Shown one piece after another: positions 1 to 13,400 of a stretch of DNA of 64,000 bases. Location: NCBI GenBank assembly GCA_964019695.1, contig OZ026527.1, positions 76,810,831-76,874,830 on the forward strand. The letters are read 5' to 3'. The notes under the pieces are model-generated. The model did no database searches and was not told where the DNA came from. It saw nothing but the letters and a program-made list of their open reading frames with translations. Position 1 is the first letter of the stretch, and each line of letters opens with the position of its first letter. The translations under genes and the position numbers were made by a program. This stretch comes from Loripinus fragilis (lineage: Eukaryota > Mollusca > Bivalvia > Lucinida > Lucinidae).

Positions 1-45
1 GTACATCATAAGTCAGATCTCAGTGAAGGCTCAGACGAGTTTGCA

Positions 46-665
46 CATTTTGCGCGGATCCAGAAAGTTTTGCCAGAGGGGGTCCGACTTTGACAATGTT
101 TTTTTTTGTTTTTTTCTTAGTTGATGAAGGGAGAGACTGTCGTACCAATGATGGCCCAACATTTAAAGAGACTAAGTCTGCAACTATGAACATTTTTCGA
201 ATTTTTTTTATTTTCTTTTTAAATCATTTGTAAAAGTTGAATTAAGTTATGTTTTCACAATAAATATATTCATTAGAGCAGAAAACTGCGCGGAAAAGTG
301 AATTATCTTATAAAACAGGTCTGTTTTTCTTGTGTTGGTAATTATTTGCGTCCCTCAAATAATTATAGACAGTTAATTTTAACATAAATGCTGTTGTTTC
401 GATACTGATAATTTGTTACGATTTACGAAATTGGTAAAATGTATACCTGATTTTTCATTTTTTACTGTGTTCTTGAAAAAAAGAAACATTAGTTCTAAAA
501 TTAAAAGATCAAAGGTTACAGACTATGCAGCTTTAATGCTGGCTTGGTAACCTTGTGATTTTTTTCAGGAGATTCATACCAGTATTGCTAGAAAACCCTT
601 TAGTTTTGTGATTTTTCAGGGGGGTCCAGACCCCATGTCCCCCTCTGGATCCACCCATGCGCATA
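46..665. repeat. GGATCC-bounded dispersed repeat (family H), interrupted
   Basis: The left part (46-180) has 'gcgcggatccagaaagtttt', a T-run and a 'gggagag' segment. The right part (536-665) has 'atgctggcttggtaa' and a G-run before 'ctctggatccacccatgcgc'. More intact copies occur at 4985-5285 and, inverted, at 58205-58492. About 370 bp of AT-rich sequence separates the two halves, so this copy appears interrupted or diverged. Confidence 0.6.
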
Positions 666-1480
666 CACACAGTCTCGCCAGAGCCTTTACTGCTTGTTTA
701 CTGAAGGTAGTGGATATACAAGTTAGAAAATTAAGCACGCCTTCTCCGAAAGATGTAGATTGTATTCCTTGCGAGCTATATAGCCTACAGGAGTTCGAAT
801 AAAACTCAGTTCTGTTCAATGGTCATACATATACATGTACATCATTAGTCAGTTCACAGTTAAGACTCAGACGAGCTTGCACATATGCGCAGTCTCGCTA
901 GAGCCTTTACAGTATATTGTTCATATACCATATAACATGGTTTCAATCAAATCACAAGATAGGACTCAGAAAAAATAGAGTTCAGTTAAATAATAAAAAA
1001 ATCCTGTATTTGTGCAGGTAATCGTCTTGTTTGCTGATATGAATGACATCATACATGAATGGACTATAAACACAGTAATATTTCCCAAAGCATGTTATAG
1101 GCTGTGGGAACCCCACTGCACTATGGATGACGGACCCTCAAATCAGAAAATAAATTTGTTTTCGAAGTTTCAGGTTTGTTCTAAATTTCGGGAAAGGCGT
1201 CATTTTCATTGATTAAATGCTCTCGCATTCAGTAAACAAGCAGTGAAGGCCCTGCCGAGACTGTGCGTATGCGCAAACTCGTCTGAGCCTTCACTGTGAA
1301 CAAATTTATGATAAACGAACGTTATCTATCTTGTAATATAACCATATTCTAGCTAGTTTCATTAGATGAGCGACGTGGTTAATGTATAAAGTTTATCATC
1401 TTGAATAAACCAGCAGAAGAGGCTATGGCGAGACTGTGCATATGCGCAGACTCGTCTTGGCTGACACTGTGAAACATATG
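655..1480. repeat. Cluster of ~80-bp 'ATGCGCA' hairpin repeats
   Basis: Related stretches at 655-720, 838-915, 1222-1300 and 1400-1480 combine 'CAGTGAAGGC'-type ends with a central 'TATGCGCA' and 'CTCGTCTGAGCC' or 'TCTCGCCAGAGCC'. Both orientations occur. Exon 1 (1018-1173) lies between copies. They look like short palindromic elements, related in core motif to families B and I. Confidence 0.5.
1018..1173 (+). CDS. DLEC1: Exon 1 in window (156 bp, phase 0/0)
   Basis: The acceptor is tgtgcag at 1011-1017 and the donor is CAG/gtttgt at 1174. It encodes 52 residues beginning VIVLFADMNDIIHEW and ending LFSKFQ, with no stop. Upstream sequence is repeat-rich and shows no clear preceding exon, so at least one exon lies before the window. 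The donor GTTTGT is weaker than the GTAAGT used by most other exons, and the acceptor has a poor pyrimidine tract. This is the least certain exon, although its phase fits exon 2. Confidence 0.6.
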
Positions 1481-4400
1481 ACGTAAAATCGTTGCTAATG
1501 TTGTGGGTGTTTGCAAAAAACAAAGGCGCAGACCAGCCGACGCATCCGCGCATTAGCTATGCTTAAAAAAATAAATAAATGAATAAATAAATAAATAAAT
1601 AAATAAATAAGCCAATATTGGATTCTGAGTAACACAAATTAAGTTCAAAAACTTCTTGTACAAAATTCTTTCAGCACTAATTGAACAGATTAGATTGTAC
1701 ATCTTTAATGAGCTTGTTTGGTTCTATTATTGATCAAAGTCAAGAATATTATTCATTTAATGATGGTCACTTGATTATATTATGATGCAAGTGGACCGTG
1801 AACAAGTTTAACTGACCAGTTAATTGTCCAGCTGTAACAACGCATGAATAAGAGCCTATTGAGTGTATGCGTTATTATTATTAATATATTCCATTGCATG
1901 CCTAAAACACCCACTAAGAATCATCCGTGCCATGGATTCTAGAAAAATGCACCCAGGACAAATGTTCCAGAAATCGACTGTTAAAAAAATATGGTAAACT
2001 GCCACTAACGCAAGTGGCACGGCACGGTGCGGCAGGGCTTTCATACCCCTGACACATGTCAAATCGCCATTAAAATCATTATTTCGGTAAAAAATAATTT
2101 ATTTTTGTATTGGCAATTGTTAATAATAATATTTTTAGATGACAGAGCGAAAAAAATATGGAATTACACCTCTTAGTGCTTCGGGAAAGGAAAAATATAT
2201 TTCTGGCGCGGCAGATTTCGGCGCGGCAGCGCGGCACGGTCATGGCTTTCATACACAACCAAATTATAGTCCGTTTCAATGATCATAGATAGCAGACTTG
2301 CAGATGTAAGATTGTTTCTGATTGGTGGATAATTTAGATAGTCCGTTTCAATGAGCATAGATAGCAGACTTGCAGATGTAAGATTGTTTCTGATTGGTGG
2401 ATAATTTAGAGTAAAGTTGATTATAGACAGCTCCCGCTGAAAAAGTATTTACTAAAGCTTAATAATGTTGCCAAGACATCCAGCAAAGGATTCGTCAAAA
2501 CTCCACCAATTGGTTTCGTTTGATGTATGAGTTATGCTCCTTTAAGTGTTTAAAGCTGTATTCACTGAAATTTGCTATTGCTATTTGTTATGCTTATCAA
2601 AATTGGTCTTAATTGTGTTGCATAAAGACACAAGAAAACTGCTTAATCACTTGAAACAAGCTCAGAAATCAATTTCGAATTTAGCGAATTTGTAAAATAT
2701 TGAAAATTATCTCCATTTCACAAAAACAAATAGGGAATATTAAATGTTTGGTTATCTTCGATTTATCATGATTTTCAATGATTTTCTTTTGCCAAATCAG
2801 GTAGACCTTTCAGCACATTGTTTCTTCCAAATTATCGACTAGTAATGTCTTCATACTAAGATGCAACAACACATTGATTTTCCTATGGAGATTTCAGTGT
2901 TAAATTTTTAAACTTGGCAATTTGAGTGAAAATCCGCTTTTTAAGATTGCTTTTCTAAACAATCAAAACACACTTGAGATAAGTCCTTCACATTTCTGGT
3001 TGTCTCATGTCTAGACTACCTTTTCGTGCAGTGGGATTTCGTAGGTAGTGGATTTCTGAAGGCCTAAATTGTGTTAGATTTTCGTTCAAATTGGCAACCT
3101 GAAAAAATGGATCCCTGTCACATTTAAATGGCTTTCATGTGTTTCCTCGTGACAAAATCCGTAAAACTTTTACTGTTATGCATTACCCAATATTTGAACA
3201 TTAATATAAACTTTCCATTGCATTCATGGTTTGCATAGTTTTGTATATAGATGGCAAACAATTCAGGTGTAGCATTTTCACTTTTGTTCAGTATATAATG
3301 ATAACCAGTCAGTTGGCTGTGTTCTTTTAGCCACTCCAAACTAAGATGGAACAGGAGTGGTGCAAACTCCCCAGTAGTGTCAAACTTCCTTCCAGTCAAT
3401 CTATAATCAGAAAATTGTGTCTTTTGCGGATAGGGATATGATAATAGTCAGTATGTATAAGTTATTTATTTGCATTGCGTATTTGAGCCGTGACATGTGA
3501 TTTCAAACAATGTGGCATTTTGACAGGTGAAGACTCAGACGACCTGTGCAGCTTCCTTTTAAGCTTAGAAACTCTAAACGTTGTTCGGTCAGAAGCTTAA
3601 CAGTCATAGAATATTCAAGCAACTAGCAAAGGCTCTGATCAGACTGCGCATATGCACAGGCTGATCTGAGGCTTTGCTGGTTGCACATACCACATTGTTG
3701 GAAATCTCTTTGGGCTCATTTAGAATTTCTTGTGAGTTTGTTACGCTACAGAATCAATTCTTATTGCTTTTTTATAATTTATATGGGTAAATACCCAAAT
3801 ATGCTTACTAATTAAGGCTCTGGGTTTAGTGTATGATGATATATCATCCAAAAAAGACTTTAACTGATAAAGTTATGTTCATAGCTCAATAAATTCACAT
3901 ACTTATATAGTCTTAAGGCATGCTGGTACTATTCAAGAGGAGTAGAAAACAAGCACTTAAAGGATTAAGACCATGGGTGAAATTTTTCAGGATTAATCCT
4001 GAATTCAGGATTTTGAGGCTGGGGGGGGGGGGCCTTGTGTTAATGTGTTTGAGCCGTAATTTGAAGCCACAACAAAAATGATCATATCAAGTTACAGAAA
4101 ATCTTATCTTAAGTGGCCACTCAAAAGAAGACCGAAAATTGGTTTCAAGACCGATTATCATTTAATGCAAGTCAAAAGTATTGCAGAATGCTCCAAGGGT
4201 AAGCATTCCCCAATACTTTTGACCTGCATCAAGCGATAATCAGTTTTTAAGACCTTTGTTTTGTCTAGTTTTGAGTGGCCCCTTAAGACAGGTTTTATTG
4301 TAACTCATGCCATGCCAGAGCCGACTTTTGTTGCCTGCTGATAACCTTTGCAAACAGTTTGGCTCCTGATCAGGACTGACAGAACCTAGGTCCATATCTG

Positions 4401-7400
4401 GTTCCAAATCATTTGATACTCTGGTAGTGTTCCTGAACTTGAATGTTTTGAAAAAGTTCATTTTGATAAAAAGACAAAAAAATGACCCAGCATGGAGAGT
4501 GTTAACTCTGTATGAGTAATCAGGTAACAGTACTGCAATGTACTGTATACTATACACTGAACACAAATTGGCAAATATTGGGACTTCAAAGTTCTCAGAA
4601 TTCTCTGTAAAATCTATGAATGAACTTGAACCCTTTGTAATTTGATGGATTTTCCCACACATATTGATACAACAAAATTGGGACTGTCCATTTTGTACTT
4701 TAAGGGAACACAGGTAGAATTTTCTAAATTATGATGTGGTTTTTGTCCCTGAAGGTTGTTGTAATCTTAACAAAGTAGTCTTAAGTTTGAAACAGTGCAG
4801 ACCCTGATGAAATGCAGCATTATGCTGCATTTCATCTGGGTCTTCACTGTTTGCCAAAGTACACATTTAGGGGTTTCCAGTATACAAAGGGTTAAACACT
4901 TTATACCTTATCTTTGGAGTGTTCTATGATGTCACATCTTACTGCAGACCGCTAAAAAGTTGTCTCTAGCAGGCAAAGACATGCACAGATCCAGAAAGTT
5001 TTGTCAAAGGGGGTCCAACTTTGACAATTTTTTTTTTTTTTAGTTAATTATGAGAGGGAGGATCCAAGTACCACTTTAGGCGGGCCATTATCAGCCCACA
5101 AGGGAAACACCATTAAATGGCGTTTCGCTGGCGTCCAATGATTGCTCAACATTGGATGCTGGCTTGGTAGCTGCTATTTTTCAGGGGATCCGGACCTGTA
5201 TTTCTAGAAAACCCTGTATTTTTGTGATTTTTCAGGGGGGGGGGGGTCCGGACTCCCTGTCCCCCCCCCCTCTGAATTCACACATGAAAGAGTTCAGCCT
5301 TTTTCAGGTTATTAATAAAAAGTGAATTTAAAATATTTCAGGGTGATTTCTCCGACATTAACATACCATGTAAGATAGAAGGAATGGATTATCCTCTGCT
5401 CCTGTGGGTGACCTGTCGTGTTAAAGGTCTCTCTGTGACTTACTCAATTTCCAAAGATGGTGAAAATAAACTGTAAGTATTTCATTTACTGAGAATACAG
5501 AAAGCACCCAATACTGGGCCATGTAGCACAGTCAGTAACATGTCTGACTACAACTGCCTGTCTGATAGCAGATCCAAGTGTCGAGCGTTCGATCCTGGCC
5601 CGGTCCAATACTTTCATGGAGATAGAGCATGAAATCATTTCTACGGTCATTCTCCTCCTTTATGCTGATTTATTCAAGAAGGGTTGTTGTCAGTTTAAAG
5701 CGAAAGTATGTGCACAAAGTACTGGTTAACCGCTTGTTCAAGCTTGCTCAGGAAAAAGTGTGATCAGGTGAACTGACCATCCCAAAATGACCATAGCTGT
5801 TGACTGGGACATAAAGCAGCAAAACAACAACAACAACAAACAACAGCAACGAAAAGAAAGCACTGAAAGCACATGTTTAAACTGATAGATAAGAAAATTA
5901 TCACAATTTGAGCCACGACATGTGATTTCCAACAATGTGATGTAGACTCAGATGAGCCAGTGCAGCCTCATTTTAAGCTTAGAAACTCCAAATGATGTTC
6001 AGTCAGTAGCTTAACAGTCAAAGAATATTTTAGCGACTAACAAAGCTTCTAATCAGTCTGCACCTATGTGCAGGCTGGTCTGAGCCTTTGCTGGTCGCAC
6101 TTACCACATTTATGTGTTTTTGTGGCCGTGTTCCTTGGCTGTACCAGTACTGGCCAGGTGGGTTTATGCTTTTTGTAACTGGAACAATTTGACTTCTATG
6201 ATGCTACAAAGATCAAAATAAATGAATGTTTTGAGCATAAATGTGGCAAGCCGCCGTGGTGTAGGGGATAAACCCATGTCTTGTTAACCAGGGGTCGCAG
6301 GTTCGATTCCCGGCTTCTCCCAGTCTGTCGGTTCAAATTCAAATAAGAAATGGTTGGGAGTAAAATGTCCCAATAATCTGGGTTTATTCACAAGAACTTA
6401 ATCATGAACAGGAAGCTGTTAAACGGTGTATCACTTTTTAGACTAATGGAATTTTCCATAAACTTTAATACAATTAATTTTCGCTGGTCTATCATGTTGA
6501 GCGGTCGGCAGGGGACAAAAACTCCACTCGTCTGCTCGTAATTATGAGTGAAATCTAGAAAGGAGTAATTCTTCCCAAAGCACTCGTCCTTTAGGAAAGA
6601 ATAACTCAAGGATGTCGTATTACATTAAAATAATTTCCCATTATAAAAAGATTGGCTATAATATTAATGTATTGCAACAGACTGCATGCTTGGTAGTCAA
6701 CCCAATCACGGTTGGCAACTTTGCTTTCCTCTTTAATTGCACGCCGGTGGGTCGGACTACAGACTCTATGATGGTTCCGACTTAAAGACTTATCTATTGA
6801 TGAGATGGTGGGGGCCTGATGCTTTGGCTGTTTGTCAGGCCCACCGGGGTTTACCTGTTGGATTTCTTTTGCTCCGGTATTCAGTTTAATTTACTGTTGA
6901 GTCCTTATCCTTGCTTTATCTCCTTGTTATATCTTGATTTATATGTTTTAGGAGATGTTGCATTGATAAGTTAGGGGTCTTTCATGCAAACCAAATATCT
7001 ATGTTACTTGATCCACATCTGAATTAAGGGTGAGGTTGGCGCCGTTAAACCGGTTTAAACCCTCCAGTAAAATATTTTACTGACCGTTCCAAGGCGGTAC
7101 TTCTTTTGTGGATCTTTTATGTTTTTGTTCTGTCTTGTGTTTGCTATGTCTTTGTGCGCGTCTGTTTATATGTGCTTTGTGGTCACCTGCTGGGAAAGGG
7201 CTGACCTCTTGGCTCTTGTTTGTGGTGTCTACTGTGAGTTTGTCACTTTCCCATTGGTATCCTGGGTCAGGTGTGGTACTTGATTGTATCGATTCCTGAT
7301 CTTTGCACCCTTACTTACTTACATATTACTCCCTTATGTTCTTTATTGCATACACTTTTTATTTAATTATTTATTTATTTATACATGCACAATTAGCTAG

Positions 7401-10400
7401 TAAGCTAAAGGACAAGTGCATGTATTTGCAGGACTAGTGAAAATTGTAGGTCACTCGTCCTGCAGGACAAGTACAATATTGAAATATTTTTGTCCCCTGG
7501 GCGGTTTATAATTTCCAAAGAAATATTGTATTTATTTATCTGAAGATTGGTTATGTCTAAGCATTCAGTGAAAACCCTAAAGAAATAATACATTATACTG
7601 CATTTTATTATATACCTGCAATGAAATACACATGATACAACCCTTTTTCCGACTCAAACATACAAAATCTTGTATTACGCTACTAAAGTGATATTTTTCC
7701 ATATCACCATCCTCCATGTTATACCCAACTCACAAGATAAAATCCAGCACCTGGCGGCGAACTCTTAATCTGAATCACAATCTGGGCAATAGCATTATTA
7801 ATCACTAAATCACAACTCTATCTGATGTTTAGGTGATTAGCCTTTATTTTATTTTTTTCCGTATTACAGGAAATGAATTAAACACGATAAATGAATTTCC
7901 TACTCTGTTGTAACATGTTTACAAGTGTGACGTCATCAAACATTTGGCGCGACATTTGCTACCATAACGGTATCGCAACGTGAAGTCACATGGTGTCAAT
8001 TTTGTTGAGTTTATCACTAAAACTGAAGTGTTTGTTGTTGTTTTTATGTAGGTATACTATTAAAACATTATTACTTTAGTAACTTGATCTGATGAGTCGG
8101 ATCACGTTTTGTGGCTGTGCCAGGAACTGCAGGATCACACTCAACTTCGTCTCGTATGATCCGATCTTTCCTGGAGCAGCCACTCGACGTGATCCGATCC
8201 ATCAGATCAAGTTACTAAAGTAATAATGTGTATTTATCTGGGTCTTCACTGTTTGCCAAAGTATCAGATTAGGGTTTTTTGGACTACAAAGGGTTTAAAC
8301 AATGAAGTGGCAGGAAAACACACAAATGTTAGGCCTCCAGATAAGTGTACGTAATTCAAAAATAATTTTCTTATTTCTTGACCAAAACGTATGTTGTGGG
8401 TACTCAAAAGAACCGTCTCATTGAGACGGTTCTTTTGAGCACCCAAAACATATGGTTAAATTGATGGGTTAGAAAATAATTCCAATTTTACGCTCAAAGA
8501 ATTTGCTTAATTGTACCTATGAATGTAAAAGAATTAATATATCATTTCAGAAACAATAAAAATCTAGAACTCAACTTTGGAGATAAAGTTGAACTGGGAT
8601 CAGTTCCAAAGTTGTATCTTCATATCAAGAATAAAACAGCGATCACAGAAAGATATCGCATTTCGATGAGTAACTTCTATTCTAAGCCACCAAACGCTCC
8701 AGATACGAGCAAGAATGAAGAAAGGCCTAGTAGGTAAGTGAACCAGGGTAGATGAGTGATAAAGACAGCCATATATTCCCAAACCAAAAAAACCCTCTAG
8801 ATGCGAGCAAGGATGAAGTGGGAAAGCCAAGTAGTAAGTAAATCTAGATCGATGAGCGATAGAGAAAGACAGAAAAATTAACACCTGTCATGCTAACTTA
8901 ATTAACCATTTTCCTCATGAATATTCATGCTAAGCTCCACCTTCTATAAATAATTCATTAAATAAATTTTCTCATAAGAGCAGTGACATGTGATTCCCAA
9001 CAATGTGGCAGAGTGACAAGTGTAGACTCAGTCAAGTCTGTGGAACCTCCTATAACTTAGCTTAGAAACTCTAAATGCTGTTCGGTCAGGAGCTTAATAC
9101 TCATACAATATAAAAACGACTAGCAAAGGCTCTGATCAGACTGCGCATATTGGCAGGCTGGTCTGAGACTTTGTTTGTCGCACATACCACATTGTTGGAG
9201 ATCTCATGTTATGGCTCATATGTACATAGAACAAAGAAATTACTTGTCAGGTCCACTAGTCTATGATCGTATATAATCATTTTTCCATAAGCAAACAGAG
9301 TAGACCCTGATCAGGCAACTCTTATAAGAGCTGCCTGATCTGGGTCTGCTCTGTTTGCAAAGGCGTCAAAAGGTGCCTCTATGAGCAGGGCTCGAAAATT
9401 TTACTAGTCCTCTTGCCATGGCGAGTGGAAATTCTTGTTGACAAGTAAACTTTTTAATCTGCTTGTCTTTAAGGGCAAGTAAAAATTGCTTTCAGAAAAT
9501 TTGTGGTCTGTGCTGTAGAAACAGGTAATTGATATACACAAAGGAATTTGATTTATTTTATCTGGAAACATCATAGTCAGTAAACCAAATGCATAAACTA
9601 TGGTTGTCCATAGCAAAGCTTTCAGCCAAAATGAGGCAGACAGTGTATCACACTCAATTATCAATATCAGAAGTGTATTTTCTATCAAAATTTTTTAAAA
9701 CTAGTCCGGTAATTCACCCCTAGGCAAAAATCTTGGAAAATCTCAGACATTTTCTTGATTTTCAAGCTGAGCGAGGGCCTACAGGAGCCGATGACAGCAA
9801 CTTTGGCCCAAAACAAGGTGATAGGGATAGTGAAAAGCATTAAGCAAGCTATTGAACAAACTTTGGCAGGACTAAAAGGCAGCGAGTTTTGAAAGGTTTT
9901 AATGACAGGGGAGCTGGATGGAATTCTGCGAGACAGCAAGTGCTTTATTTTGCGGAATTTGTCATAAATGCCCCAAACAAATACAGTCAACCCTCTTTAT
10001 AAAGATCATGTTTGCTCCAAGCTTTCTTTGACGTTAAAGTAAATTTGCTGTTATAAGGAAATGTCGACCAGTACCAGGTTTCCACATCAAAATCATTTGG
10101 TAAAAGAATATATTATACAAATGAATTTAAATGGTATTGTTCCAAATAATTACATCTGTTTAATTTCATATTGCATTAAAATGCACAAAGCTTATCAAAT
10201 GTGACAGAAACCTGTTCAAGCAAAAAACTTAATTTCGTTATGCCCCCACCATGACAATGGCCGGGGCTTAAAGTGTTACCCCTGTCCATCCGTCTGTACT
10301 TTACATACGTACGTACATATGTCTGTCCCAAGGAGGTCCCCTCTCTAAATCGCATACTTTTGATCAGAATTTTATGAAACTTGGTCACATTGTTTAGCAC

Positions 10401-13400
10401 TATAATGTCTTCTTCAAGTTCGATAATGGTCCATATAGCACCAGGCTTTCAGTAGTTAGGGCCCTTTGTTTATGAAAAGTCACGGTTTTAAACGATGTCT
10501 GCTCTCTAACTCGGATATTTTTTATCTGATTTTATGAAACTTTGTCACATTGGTTAGTACCATGATGTCTTCTTCAAGTTAGATAATGGTTCATATCGCA
10601 CCATGCTTTCTGTAGTTATGGCCCTTTGTTTATGAAAATTCACCATTTTAATTGATGTCTGCTCTCTAAGTCGAATAGATTTGATCAAAATTTTATGAAA
10701 CTTTGTCACATTGTTTAGTACCATGATGTCTTCTTCAAATTTGATAATGGTCTATATGGCACCATGCTTTAAGGAGTTATTGCCCTTAATTTATGAAAAA
10801 TCATTGGTTGAAACGACGTCTGCTCTCTAACATGAATAGTTTTGATTATAATTCTATGAAACTTGGTCACATTATTAAGTACCATAATGTGTTCAAGCCT
10901 CAGAATGGCGCATATTGCATCATGCCTTCAGGAGTTATTGCCTTTGTTAATGACAATTCCCTATTTATGCAAATTTGGCAATAGCGGGGGCATCCATGTC
11001 CCACGGACACATTTCTAGTTTAAACATATTTTATTGCCACAAATAACAGTAATGGGGTTGGGTCACAAGTTCTTGCAACATTAGTTACGACCATTCCCCT
11101 ACATATACAAATCTAAATCTAAACTCTAAGTATGTAAGCATGGCTATAAAACATATAATCAACAATATGTAAATAAGTGAATAAATAAATAAATAAATAA
11201 AGTAAACATTGAGTGCAAAATTAGAACAAATCCACATTGAATCTTCTCTTTAAGTTGCACTCAAAGTTCATGAATACTTAAGTTTGATGATCGAATACTC
11301 CATTTCCATGTTTTCATAGTCAAAATTGACCCACCAGTTCCAAGGAGCAGACTGGCTCTACAGACTATGGGATATAGAGGTATAGTTGAAAAGACAGCGG
11401 TGATATGATATCATTTAAACGTTCTAATCAATGCAAAAGACTTTGTCCTGATCCCCAAATTGACTGACACATATTGGTAAAAATTATGTTATAATGTCTC
11501 GTGGAATTCCATCCAGCTCCCCTGTCATTAAAACCTTTCAAAGCATATCTGTTCCCATCTTGTCATACCAAGGGTTGCGATTCGCTATCTTAACCCTTGG
11601 CCTCACAATGATACTTTCTTCCAATTGAGTACGTCATAAGACGAAAATAGTAACAATTAATATGATCAATCATAAAGCGGTGCGAAAAATCGATAAACAC
11701 CAGGCCTTGAGATAAGACGGCATAATTAATTTTCATTCAGTTTTCTTATTTAACAACTAAAATGTACGTTTAATGTGCTCAAAAGAACTGTCACATTAAG
11801 ATGGTTATTTTGAGAACCCATAACATAATTTTTAACTGAAGGAAGGAAGAAAAATAAATAATTTTACGACCAAAATCTTTGCTTATCTGGACTTATGGAA
11901 ACTTAACAGGCGGTGTATATAAGATGCCGATAAACTGCTACGTTTAATCTGATTGACAGGAAGGGATTATCGAAAAAAATCCTTCCTGGCGTTTTCATTG
12001 GTCGATTAGTCTGCACTAATAATAAATTTTGAGGGTCGTGAGGTGAAGGGTTTGTCGAAAGGTAGATACAACGAAACCTTCGCTGGTGAAGATGATCTGT
12101 TCCTAGAACTTACTGTCGGTGTCGTAAAGTGAATATTCTGTTATAAAGAGGGAATTTTAATGGAAACAGATCATAGTCATTTTTAACATTTTCAGCTGGG
12201 GATTTTTATTCTGATATATTTACTTCAAATGGAGGCCCAAAACAAAAAAACAAACAAATGAGTATGTGTATGAGGATATGGGATCATAGCCATATTGAAC
12301 ATTTTCATTTGGGAATTTTATTCTGATATGTTTATTTCAAATGGAGGCCCAAAAGAAAAGCAAATGAGCGTGTGTATAGAGAATACTAAGTGAGTGTCTT
12401 TTGATATCAAGTTTACCAGACAAGGCTTTGAGAACGCTTGTTGACATGTGTTCTCAAAGCCAAGCCTGGTAAACTTGATATCAAAAGATGGGAATCTGGT
12501 ATTCTATTTATCAGTTTACCTATTGTTTCTCTCTTCAAACTAGCAATTATTTCGTAATTTTCAATTTTTGTGTTGATTCAGCCTCATTAACAACGTCAAT
12601 CAAAAAGTGCAAAACCATCATGACCTGATAAAGGCATATTCTGTGAGATAGACAATGTTTATCAGGCAATGTGCGACAATGCAGTTAATATGAGAAGTGA
12701 TTGATAAATCAGGATACTGGATCATAGCCATATATTAAACATTTTCATTTGGGATTTTTATTCTGATATGTTTACTTCAAGGGGAGCATCAGCTTCTGAA
12801 CTTTGCAAAATTTAGATATGTGATATTAAATGGGCCTAGAAGCCATAAAACCTCTCTTCAAAGGTTTGTGAGCAACACTGGCATAGACCAGCCCGTGCAC
12901 CTGCACAGTCTGATCAGTGCCTTTATTATTTGCTGATTGGAAATGATCATTATCTAGACTTGCTTAAAGCAAAATTTCAATTTTCTAGCTAGTCCCTGTA
13001 GCTGAGGAGACTGGTTTGAGTCTCGATTTGTCTGAAACTCCAAAGACAGGTTTTCTTGCATCACGACGAAATTTGTTTTGTTGATGCTTAGATATATCCC
13101 ATAGATCCAGATAAGGAAATTTTATGAGTGTAAAATTGTAATTATTTTCTTACCCATCAATTAAAACATATGTTTTAGGTGCCCAAAAGAACCGTCTCAA
13201 TGAGACGGTTCTTTTGAGTACCCACAACATGTTTTAGATGAGAAATAAAGACAATATCTTTCCAATACGTACTCTTATCTGGAGACCTGATATCCTAGTC
13301 TCAGATCATCATTTTTTTACACCACATGTTTTCAAAGAATCACAAAGTAGTGACTGATCATCAACCAGGCCCCCAGATTAAGGGTGCATAGCGAAAAATT

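Larger units (their letters stand above)
9888..12152. repeat. Nested inverted-repeat region
   Basis: Two inverted pairs are visible. 'CCCTCTTTATAA' at 9991-10002 is mirrored by 'TTATAAAGAGGG' at 12141-12152. A ~45-bp block around 9888-9935 ('aatgacaggggagctggatg') is mirrored near 11503-11550. The overlap suggests stacked insertions. No coding frame is recognisable inside. Confidence 0.5.

Noticed and set aside
608..802. Overlapping short frames on both strands near the left edge
   Set aside because: They fall in the family H and ATGCGCA hairpin repeats.
4240..4662. 140-codon minus-strand frame
   Set aside because: Overlaps the family D palindrome and AT-rich intron. No domain, no splice phase consistent with any neighbour.
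6243..6345. Functional tRNA-Asn gene
   Set aside because: Box A and box B are good but the 5' and 3' ends do not form an acceptor stem, and there is SINE-like sequence downstream.
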